This document shows positions 23,111-33,200 of a DNA stretch of 64,000 nucleotides, one piece after another; positions within the stretch are counted from its first letter, which is position 1; every line of letters starts with the position of its first letter. Source of the stretch: Alisma plantago-aquatica (lineage: Eukaryota; Streptophyta; Magnoliopsida; Alismatales; Alismataceae); contig OY856412.1 in assembly GCA_963693085.1 (NCBI GenBank), forward strand, positions 1,127,337,244-1,127,401,243, in the 5' to 3' direction. Under the pieces are notes generated by a model. The model did not search any database. It was given only the letters and a program-made list of their open reading frames with translations, and was not told the DNA's origin. A program made the translations under genes and the position numbers.

Positions 23111-25618
23111 ACGACCTCAAGATCGTATGAAGATTGAAGGTGTGAAACCTATTGGAGACTTTTGAAGTTAAGTCTGCCTAATGCCTTGAAGGCTTAAATG
23201 GTTTAATAGTTGTTCAACCTAAACCATAATAATACCAAGAGACATTAAGGGTCAAATGGTTAGTAAATTAAACCATGATGATGATCAATGTGTAATTTAC
23301 CATAATACCCTTGAAAGGTTCAATTGAGTAAAACCTTGTTCTAATCAAACCCTAATCACTCAATAGTGGTGATTTGGTCTATGTTAATCAAAGTGGACTT
23401 AACCCAACCTGATCTAGATTGGTGTTATCACCATCTACAAGTATGAGGAGAGAGAAAGTATCTTAAGAAAGAGAAAGTACCCTTTATGATGAAAATTCAA
23501 GTAAAGTACCTTCAATACACATGAATGTGCATGATTAGGGTATGATCCACCTATGTGAGATCATGGAACCCTAATTATGATAAATGATGAATCTTAAATT
23601 AATCTGAGAGCATCAATGATGATGTTCCTCATACATGACAATGTTATGAGTTCAACTCACCATAATGTGAATAGTAAACCCTAATTCAAGGGTGATGACA
23701 TGTAATGTGAATAGTAAACCCTAATTCTAGGGTGATAACATATAATGTGAATAGTAAACCCTAATTATAGGGTGATAACATATAATGAGAATAGTAAACC
23801 CTAATTTATGGTGATCTGATAAATGTAGTAATTCAGGATTATGCCTTTGAGTATGAAACCCTAAAATACAAGTTGTTATATGAGGAATCTTTATGCCATG
23901 TGAGATAAGAAGTTTAATAAATCTAATCCAGAGGAGATGTAATATGGATGAGAATCCCTAAATTAGAAATGAAAATATGGAAATCCTAGTGGGATGAATA
24001 GTGAGCCTAGTATATGACCTAGCAATTATGAATTCCTGGAGATGTTTATAAGGTAATGCCTTTAAATAAAGTATAGTCAAATCAATGAGTATGATGTGTT
24101 CACACCATGATAAGATTGAGAAGTGAATTCATACCTTGAATTGATAATCATTATGATGTTCAATAAATGTTGTATTTAAGGCAAATACTCACCATACCCT
24201 GGTATGCTTCTAAGGATGGCAGAGTCACATACTAGAATTGGACTAATAATCTAAAAAGGAAATATTAACAATGAAGGATGGGGTATGTTAACCTTAGTCC
24301 TGTGTCATGCCTTTAGGTATGAAACTTTGAGAACAAGTTACCAAATATGATGTCTTATAGGATAAAGAGATTTCAATAACCTTAATTTGTATAGGGTGAA
24401 ACCCTATTTCCAGTTATGCTTTTAAGCATGAATCCTCATGATTGAAGTATGAGATGAGGAATCAATATTCCTAATCATAAGTAAAGGAAATGAATAACCC
24501 TAATTGATGAATATTGGGGAACTTGACTCTTCTAAGAGTTTGAAAGTGTAACTTCTAGAATGAATTGTTTACTGTTATCAGTTGAATTAACCATGCAGGT
24601 TGTCATGAGATGATGATCATATCCAGGTATGGATTATGAAACTATATTCATTGAAAGCATGCTTTAGCTTTATGAGTAAGTGAAATATTCTGATGCCTTG
24701 TTGAGTGGCATCCTATGAGACTGATGGGCTGTGAAAGCTATAAATATCATCAAAGTCATGCTTAACAGATGACTTGTGATGAAATGATTGAGAAATGATA
24801 ATTGATGTGAGTTAGACTTGTTACATTTAGTATTCTATCTTCATAGCTGCCATGCTAATGATTAATGTTTGAGAACATGTATGATGTCAAAAGAATACTG
24901 AAATGTACCTAACTAATCAAGTATAATCATTCCATGTAGAGCCCTGATCATAGATCCATCATTGTCAGAGACCAAATGATGGTGAAACAGGTTTTCCTAA
25001 GGGAACTCCTGGATCACATACTTTTGAGTATGTGGGGGAGATGGATGCGTAAATCCTTACATCCTAGTGTAGGAATTGATACCGTCAATCCTTCACTACA
25101 AAACCAAATGGTGAGATGTACCACAAATCTCCCAAAGAAGACACAAACACCGCATCGGTGAGAGATAAACAAGAAATCTTCCGGTGACGAAGAGAGTATA
25201 GAACGCCACTGTAACTCTAAAATAGCGAAGGACCAGATTAACCTGGTAAGCTATAACAGCAGAGACACAAGATGTCCTGCAAACAATCATCTAACTGACT
25301 GAGGAAGATGAGGTCATAAGAATCCGACTCTTTTGATGACCTATGTATGATACCGATGCAACTTACTAGTGATCGGTTGGAGTATGAGCGGTATACCTCG
25401 TCTCCACAGGGCATAATAATGTTTGTAAAACATAATCAACCACGTAGTATATCTGCTTAGGTTACTACGAGGAACAATGTTTGGTGTTACATTGTTTACA
25501 TTAATGATCTGTTCAGATATTTTGTATACATGTCCTTTATATGCTTTAAAGACATGACTGCTCAGATAGAAGTTGCTTCTCTTGTTATTAAACATGTTGT
25601 TGTACGATTTATGTTATC

Positions 25619-25801
25619 TTGTCTATGATATTCATTAATGTTATAATAAAGCTTCTAGTTGAGAGTTATAACTCTCGCTGGGACAATTTGTACATTGTCT
25701 CACTCCATAGATTTCAACTCTTTTTAAGTGGTCGTCGAAGACGAAGGAGACCGTTTAAGGATGAGCAACAACGACAACAACAATACCAAGGGCAGCAGTG
25801 A
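25619..25801 (+). other. Short basic/Gln-rich ORF inside solo LTR A
   Basis: Sixty codons ending GRRRRRRPF...QQQYQGQQ-stop. The corresponding place in solo LTR B (minus strand, about 30,640-30,570) encodes GGRRRRRNQP...QQQHQGQQ-stop in the same frame. Conservation of the tail suggests it was once part of a protein, but no start or function is clear. Confidence 0.35.
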
Positions 25802-26128
25802 ATCTCAGGTGGAGATACTGGCTGCTGAGTTATGTAGTTAAATGGTCCTATGTTGTCTCTGTACTCTCAGGTCCTAGGAATAAGTGGTTTGAGTTTTTGG
25901 TGTTGACTCCTGAGAATTTTGAATCGTGTTGTACATAACTACTCAAGAAGTGGTTTAACAGAGATGTAAACTGTTTACTTGGTTTCTTATAAAAAGGAAT
26001 TTTATAATTTCCAGATCTTGTCCCAAAATTTTTAATTTCCAGTAATTTTTCATATTCCGCAACTAATCGAATGCTTCCACTAAGTTTAAATCGTGTTTAT
26101 ATCGTGGTTTTGGAGATCGGAGCCCACA

Positions 26129-26133
26129 ACATG
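26129..26133. repeat. Target-site duplication ACATG, right of solo LTR A
   Basis: Identical to 20318-20322. Confidence 0.9.
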
Positions 26134-26267
26134 GGTTATTGCTTTAAACAAGTTATTGCTTTCAATACAAGTTATTGCTTTCAACTGCATAGTCTCATAC
26201 TAGGTTTGTATAACGGTTTCGTTTAAACAACCATACTAAAGTGATATATCATAATGTCATTGGTACT

Positions 26268-27349
26268 ATGGCTACACCCGACCCGAGGTTCCATATTGTA
26301 TGGTCGAAAGAGTTGGATGAGGCTCTGGTTGCAGCATTGAGGAGACAATATGACATGGGTAGGTGCGTCGATGGAATATTTATTAGGGACGCGTGGAGGG
26401 AGACGCTACGTGATTGGCATATCAAGATGGGGAGGAACGAGGGTACATTGGATCAGTTAAAAACTCAGTGGAAGAATCTCAGGAGAGACTATGCAAAGAT
26501 AAAACTGGTGACCAACAAAAGTGGTGTTGGATGGGATGACAGCAGGCACAAGCCAATATTGCCTGACACCCCGGAGTGAAGGGAGGCACTTGCGGTATGT
26601 CTAATAATATACACTCCCCTGACTATTATATATTAAATTAAACTTGTTAATATTGACCTAATTAGTAGTTGTCCCCTATTTTAGGCAAACAGGGAACTAG
26701 AGAGATTGATCAACAAACCATTCTACCACTACCACGACGTTGAGCTGATGGGGGGAGGAACATAGCTAGGGGCCATCATGCAATGTCCTCAACTGATAGT
26801 TAACCTCCTTCTGATGTTGCATCTGAAGATGATGTTGTTGTTGACCTAGATGCATCTGATTCATTTGTCAGCCCAGAATCGACCGGTCCAACCAGTTTCA
26901 CTGAAGACATGGTTAATTCTGGGACGCAAAGTGAGGACACCAACGGCGGATCACACAACCAAGGTGTTGGTGCAAGGACTCCCACCACGATCAGACGTAG
27001 GAAGCGAGCGTCAAGCTCACAGGACAGTTGTGTCCTATCTAATGATGTCGTGTCCGAATTCACAAAGGTGTTTGCCAAGGTACATGAGATGGGCATCGGA
27101 ATTGCTACTAGGTCTAATGATAAAGACGAATACCAAACCATTTTGCACCACTTTCATGCAAGCTACCCTGATGCCCCTGTCCCAGTTTTTACCACTCTTG
27201 TGCACGCCATAAAAGATCCAGCTAACCGTAACATTTACCTAGGCCTTATGGACACCCCACAAAAAATTACCATTTGGTTGCAAGACTTGTGGGAAATGAA
27301 GAAAACAACTTTTGCAACTTCTGCATCACAATCACCCTTCACGCCATAA
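26268..27349 (+). pseudogene. Harbinger-associated Myb/SANT-like protein 1, broken
   Basis: Exon 1 starts at ATG 26268 and encodes a Myb/SANT-like DNA-binding domain (PF12776 type): FHIVWSKELDEALVAALRRQ, GRCVDGIF, AWRETLRDWH, LKTQWKNLRRDYAKIKL. TGA at 26577 lies where family members have Trp (PEWREAL), then an intron to about 26,684. Exon 2 begins ANRELERLINKPFYHYHDVEL and is broken by a one-base shift near 26,765 and a TAA at 26801. The downstream frame includes an acidic region, a basic RRRKRASS patch and a helical C-terminus (WLQDLWEMK) ending at 27349. In PIF/Harbinger systems such proteins assist the transposase in DNA binding and nuclear import. The stop positions point to a recent pseudogene. 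Confidence 0.8.
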
Positions 27350-27610
27350 TCTCCACCGTACATTTGAGGTTGTGTAATTTATTAAGAACTATATCAGTAT
27401 CCTATCTTTTATTTGATGAACTTTATCGAAAATTGTTGTACTATTTTATTCCGTTGGGAACAATCTCTGAACTATGGTACTATGTAATGGTTTATCTTGT
27501 TATTTGCTATTTGGTCAGTATTTGCTATTTTGTCGCTATAGCCCTAATTTAATTTCTACAATATCTCGATATTTCCCTGATGCGGATAATCACTTTTAAT
27601 TATAGACGAG

Positions 27611-28950
27611 ATGGCCGATATTCATCCATATGAAACAACTAATGACATTCTACAACTACTGGATCTTATGTCTGGTACGACTAATGACATTGCTAACGCA
27701 ATATCCTACCAAATAGTTGACCAAATTTCTCACAATATCATGCAAAATTCAGACTGCGCAACCACACACCAACCAATACCGAGATCTGTTAGTATTAGGA
27801 GCGGCCATCAAAAGGTTTTAGAAACAATAACCGGCCATGAAAGGAGGGTGTACGATCTGTACCGTATGCTACCCAACACGGTTTCAGCCTTTGTTGACAA
27901 ACTTGAGGACTGAGGTTTGTTGAAAAGTACCAGAGGTGTGTCATCAGTGGAGGCAGTTTGCTACTTCCTTCAAATGGTTGGTCATGGCCATACCAACCAT
28001 GTTCTTGCTGAGGACTACATTCACAATGGTGAGACCATAAGTAGAAAGTTTAACGAGGTGTTGGATGCAGTGTGTGCTTTGTGCAATGAATATATTGTCA
28101 TGCCAACTGCATCCACAACTCCGCACCGCCGCATCGCCGAGAGTTCAAGATTTTACCCTTACTTCAAGATATGACCATCACTTAGTTGACCATTGTCCAT
28201 TCCATTGTTAATATAACCACTATCGTCATCGTTGAGTGTGGTATTTACTTACGTATTTCTTATATACTTGTCTTAGGATGCCATTGGGCAATTGACAGGA
28301 CACACATCCCCGTTTTGGTGAAGCGCGAAAAGTAGAACCGATATAGGAATAGAAAAGGGAATGTTTCCATGAATGTCATGGCTGTAGTAGACTTCTCAAT
28401 GGAGTTTACATATATCATGACTGGTTGGGAGGGATCTGCTGCTGACCAAAGGGTACTTCACGCAACTACAACCACAGGCGGGTTCAAAGTACCCGCTGGG
28501 AAGTACTATCTTGTTGATGCAGGGTACGCCAACACCAGCCAATTTCTTGCACCATATCGAAACGTTGCTTACCATATAGCAGAGTATCGGGGTAACAGAG
28601 GGGCATACACAAGCAAAAAGGAAATATTCAACCACCGACATGCTCAACTACGTAACGTTGTCGAGCGAGCCTTTGGTGTGTTGAAGAAGAGGTTTTCCTA
28701 CTTTCGTAAAGGGGCGACTTTTCCCATGCAATCTCAGACTCAGATTGTAATGGCTTGTTGTATCGTTCACAATTTTATCTGACGCCAAAATGATGGTGAT
28801 CCTATGATGGACGAAAACTTGGATGAGCCTCATACTACCACTGACATCTTGAACGAATTGAGTTCTCTCCAACAAACAAGCCAGGCCGATGCTAGAGAGG
28901 GAGATGTTTTGCGCGAAACTATTGCCAATTCTATGTGGGCAAATCAGTGA
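27611..28950 (+). pseudogene. PIF/Harbinger DDE transposase (DDE_Tnp_4), broken by stops
   Basis: Frame from ATG 27611 includes LETITGHERRVYDLYRML and, after an in-frame TGA at 27911, GLLKSTRGVSSVEAVCYFL and RFYPYFK (ending 28170). An intron (about 28,172-28,276) precedes CHWAIDRTHIPVLV (first catalytic Asp), then a TAG at 28333, NRYRNRKGNVSMNVMAV, GWEGSAADQRVL, YYLVDAGYAN (second Asp), and LRNVVERAFGVLKKRF (Glu), to CCIVHNFI with TGA at 28780. The frame goes on to MWANQ-stop at about 28,950. All DDE residues survive; three in-frame stops do not allow full translation. The enzyme cuts and joins element ends with 3-bp TWA targets, consistent with the TTA flanks. Confidence 0.87.
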
Positions 28951-29126
28951 TTTATACATTTGTTTTCTAACTTGCAGACATTGAAACATGTTCTACAACA
29001 TGTTTCACTTACTCCCTTTTTTGTAACCTAACGGCCAACTTTTGTTCTCAAACTGTATTGTTCACTACAATTTTGCCTACTTATAAACAATGTGAAATTA
29101 TGTCTCATTAGGTTTTCTGTCTAGAA
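28951..29126. other. Spacer between transposase and first GRF gene
   Basis: Contains one MSA-type match (CCTAACGGCCA, about 29,028). No coding signal. Confidence 0.4.
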
Positions 29127-29544
29127 ATGGACAATGACATATCGTCGTGTCCATGTGGTCTGTGTACGAGTGTACATGGATGGCACAGATGCGGCAAATG
29201 GATGGTTTGAAGACAACAATCCCCACAGGCCATATTTTACATGTGGTAGGGGTCTTGTACCAACCAGATGCCATATGAGGTTGCCCGCGCAGCAAGTACC
29301 ACCTACAGTGGCTACGCTGACTGCAGTTAGGGATGCAATGGTATCACAGCTCGCATATGCATGTAGGGAATGCAAGTTCTGGTCTGAACATTGTGCCTTT
29401 GTCTGTTCAACAAGAGCAAACACGGATAGGTTACAAGAAGAAATTTCAAGTATGCGGGAGAGGTGTCGATATCTTCACCACCGACTTCAAATAATGAGCG
29501 ATAATGACTCTTCAACAGAAGAAGATGGATACAATACGTCATAG
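29127..29544 (+). pseudogene. GRF-type zinc finger protein 1 with coiled-coil tail, frameshifted
   Basis: From ATG 29127 the frame reads SCPCGLCTS..., then stops. A neighbouring frame carries NPHRPYFTCGRG, RCHMR and a helical C-terminus (LTAVRDAMVSQLAYACRECKFW, RLQEEISSMRERCRYLHHRL) to 29544. The pattern CxCG...RPYxxC...RC with a following coiled coil parallels the intact gene at 29694-30201, so this is taken as its frameshifted tandem relative. GRF fingers bind single-stranded nucleic acid or protein partners. Assignment is by comparison with the neighbour only. Confidence 0.45.
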
Positions 29545-29693
29545 ATATATACTATATTATGATATGTCCAAATTAACTCCACTTGTATGTTGCAACAATT
29601 AGCTACTCCTGAACAAATGGTCTTCATATTATCTTTGAAAACTATATCATGAACCCAATATTTTTCTATTAATAGTCAATTTTGTTTTATTAG

Positions 29694-30201
29694 ATGTCGA
29701 TGATTCCATCTGAGGTTCTGAGGTGTGATTGTGGGCTAAATGCAGCCTTACGGCTTAATACAGAGGATGCATGGTTAAATGACTTTGCCATTCTGAGTCA
29801 AAGGCCGGGCGAAATGTATTACATATGCCCTACTCGTGAGGTGTGATAGTACATCAATAAATAATAGACTGTCCTTGTCGAGGCTCCGCATTCTTTGCCA
29901 TTAACTTGTACCTCGTACTACATTTTAGGGAAAAGACCGATGCAGATACTTCCATTGGGCAGTCGATCTCCACCCAACAATTGATTCATTGAAAGCGGAG
30001 ATTATGTTACTAACGGTTGAGTGCAAGTCAGTGTGGGGTCAGGCGATGAACATGAAGGACTTCGTTGAAATTCATTACAACTACGATGAATTATACTCTA
30101 ACAAAAAGTATGAGCATGAGGTTTTAGAACGCAACGTTGCCAGTCTGGAGGAAGATTATCGTCTGCTTCTGGACATCCCTTCACCTCAAATGACTCCATA
30201 A
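29694..30201 (+). CDS. GRF-type zinc finger protein 2 (two exons), apparently intact
   Basis: Exon 1 29694-29840 (MSMIPSEVLRCDCGLNAALR ... RPGEMYYICPTRE) and exon 2 29929-30201 (GKDRCRYFHWAVDLHPTID...) join in frame across a GT-AG intron, giving about 139 residues. CDCG, YYICP and RCRYFHW are the spaced Cys motifs of a GRF zinc finger (PF06839), followed by a coiled coil (KKYEHEVLERNVASLEEDY) and a short tail PSPQMTP. The ATG follows a TTTTATTAG acceptor-like site, so an upstream exon may exist. It lies within the Harbinger-type element just left of solo LTR B and is the only gene there with no visible break. GRF domains occur in DNA topology and repair proteins and in many short plant transposon-linked proteins; its role here is unknown. 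Confidence 0.6.
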
Positions 30202-30259
30202 CGTTGAATGACAAATGCATTTACATTGTCTTCTCTGTTTAGAATGACTATCAATGGAT

Positions 30260-30264
30260 GTTAT
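30260..30264. repeat. Target-site duplication GTTAT, left of solo LTR B
   Basis: Pairs with GTTAT at 35476-35480. Confidence 0.9.
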
Positions 30265-33200
30265 TGTGGGCTCTGATCTCCAAACCATGACATAAACACG
30301 ATTAAAATGTAGCGGAAGCGAATCGGTAATCAGCGGAAGACAAAAATCATGGGAAATTAAAACTTTTTCGAGACAAGAGCTTGGATCCATAAAAGCTTCT
30401 TTCATAAAGAGAGATAAACTGTTTACATCTCAGGATAATTAATTCTCGAGTAATTATCTACATCAAGATACAACAGACTCCAAGACCTGAGAGTACAGAG
30501 GACACATAGGACTGACTCTAACTACACCACATGGCAGGACAATCTCCACCTGAGATTACTGCTGCCCCTGATGTTGCTGCTGAGACTGATCACCTGTAGG
30601 CTGGTTCCTTCGTCTCCGACGTCCACCTAAAAAGTTGAAGCCTACGGGGTGAGACAATTATACATATTTGTCCCAGCGAGAGTTATAACTCTTCGCCAGA
30701 AGCTTTATTATAACATCAAAGAATATTTTAAGCAGTAAAGCCTTCAAAGTATTCTATAACAGTTGCAGGTATAACAAGATCTCAACCATTTAGGAGATAT
30801 GGAGAATATAAACACTATTGCAATGTAACATCAATCAACTAACTTGGAGTTATCTCTAACAAGTTATACTACATGGTTGATTATGTTTTACAAACAACAT
30901 TATGCCCTGTGGAGATGAGGCTTACCACTCATACTCCAACTGATCACTGAGAAGCCGCATCAGTATCATACATAGGTCATTAAGAGAGCTGGATTCTCAT
31001 GACCTTCACCTTCCTCAGTCAGTAAGAGGATCACTTGTAGGACATCTCGTGTCTCTACTTAATATAGCTCACCAGGGTAAACTGGTCCTTCGCTATTCTA
31101 GAGTCACAGTGGCGTTCTGTACTCTCTTCGTCATTAGGAGGTTTCATATTTACCTACCACTGATACGGATATCTGTGATGTCTTCGTCATCAGGAGGTTT
31201 CATGTTTACCTACCACTAATACGGTATGGAATTATAGTGAAGGATGGATGGATTACACATCTACATCACTTTCCTACACTAGGATGTAAGGTTCTACACA
31301 TCCATGTACCCCACATACTCAAAAGTATGTGCTCCAGGAGTTCCCTGAGGAAAACCTGTTTCACCATCATTTAATTTCTGACAATGATGGATCTATGATC
31401 AGGGCTCTACATTATACTTGATTAGTTAGGTACATTCAGTATTCTTTGACAGCATACATTGTTCTGCAAACAATAACAATAGCATAGCAGCTATAAAAGA
31501 AGAATACTAAATGTAACAGGCCTAACTCATATCAGTCATCATTTCTAATTATCCTCATCACAAGTCATCTCTAAGGCATGACTTTGATGGTATTCATGGC
31601 TCTCACAGCCCATTATCAGCATAGGATGCCACTGACAAGACATCCAGTTACTTTACTGATTCATAAGGCTAACAACATGCCTTTAATGAATATAACATCA
31701 TCATCCATACCTGGATATGATTACCTTCATATCAGAACCTGCATGGTTAATACAACTGATAAAGGTAGTACAAAAATAAGGAATATCCTTCCTACTCTTG
31801 TCATAAGAGTTTAAATCTCTAATTCTTATCAAATAGAGTTTAATATTCAAAAGCATGCCATTAACCTTGAATTAGGGTTTACTATTCACGTTACATGTCA
31901 TCACCCTTGAATTAGGGTTTACTATTCACGTTACATGTCATCACCCTTGAATTAGGGTTTACTATTCACATTAAGGTGAATTGGACTCATAACATCATCA
32001 TGTATGAGTAACATCTTCATTGATGATCTTAGATTAGTTAAAAGTTCATCATTTATCATAATTAGGGTTTCTATGATCTCACACAGGTGGATCATACCCT
32101 AATTATGCTCATTTCTGTGTATTGGGGATGCTTCAATTGAGTTTCCACTTAAAAAGAGTACTTTTTCTCTCTAGAAGTACTTTCTCTCTCTAGAAGTACT
32201 TTCTCTCTCATCATAAGGTTAGGTGATGTCAACATCACCCTAGATCAGGTCGGATTAAGTCATCATAGGCTAACATAGCCAAAAACATCACCATTATGTG
32301 ATTTAGAGTTACTTTCTCTCTCTAGGGTACTTTCTCTCTCTAGAGTACTTTCTCTTTCATCATACTAATGGTGGATGATAACATTAGACTAGATCAAGTT
32401 GGATAGAGTCATTATGACTAAAAACATCATTCTCATGTAATTAGAGTTTGAATTGAGCAAGGTATAACTCAATTGACCCTTCAGGGGTATTTTGGTAATT
32501 CCCCCCATTGATCATCATCATGGTCAAAAACCTTAGTCAAATAACCCCTTACTATCCTAGATTATCATTAGGGTTTGGTTTGGGCAACATTGGACCATTT
32601 ATATTATGAATTGATTGAAAGAAGTCAACTTGGAATCACATTGATTGATTTCAATCATTAATTATCAATTGAGTTGAAATCGGTTGAAAGTGTTGACCGT
32701 TTGCCCACTTTGACTTTCCAAGACCGCGAGCCTCTTTCTAACTCCAAGACCGCGAGCCCCCTTAGGCTTCAAGACCGCGATCCTCTTCAAGTGGTTCAAG
32801 ACCGCGAAGCCCTATCATTGGTTCAATTAATGTTGAGACCGCAAAGATCAAATTGGAGTTGAGATCGCGAAGAGACGTTGACCGTTTAGCTAGTTTGACC
32901 TCAGGACCGTGAGGCCCTTCGCGGTCTTGAGACCGCGAGCCTCCTCTCGGTCTTAAGACCGTGAGCCCCCTCACGGTCTTGAGACCGCGAGCCCTCTCAC
33001 GGTCTTGAGACCGCGAGGCTCACATGGTCTCAGCCGCTTGGTCCATCAACAAAATCAATAAAGCAATCGATGATGTTAATCGATGTTGAAGCCCTCAAAA
33101 GGTCAAAGTTATGTTTACCACCTATGGATTGGGTCAACTAAGGTTATGCTTAACCAATTGGTCATTCAATTGACCCTCAATTGTTGACCAATTAAGATTG

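Larger units (their letters stand above)
20323..26128 (+). mobile_element. Solo LTR A, 5.8 kb, probable Ty3/gypsy family
   Basis: Begins TGTAACACCCCTGACCTGGG and ends GGAGCCCACA, flanked by identical 5-bp duplications with no internal retroviral domain, primer site or second direct LTR: a solo LTR left by LTR-LTR recombination. The TGTAACACCCC start is common among plant Ty3/gypsy LTRs. The same LTR lies inverted at 30265-35475. It contains dyad repeats (21,556-22,490), a 25-bp tandem array (about 22,780-23,110), and repeats with AAACCCTAATT (23,660-23,815). At 5.8 kb it is unusually long for an LTR. Confidence 0.92.
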
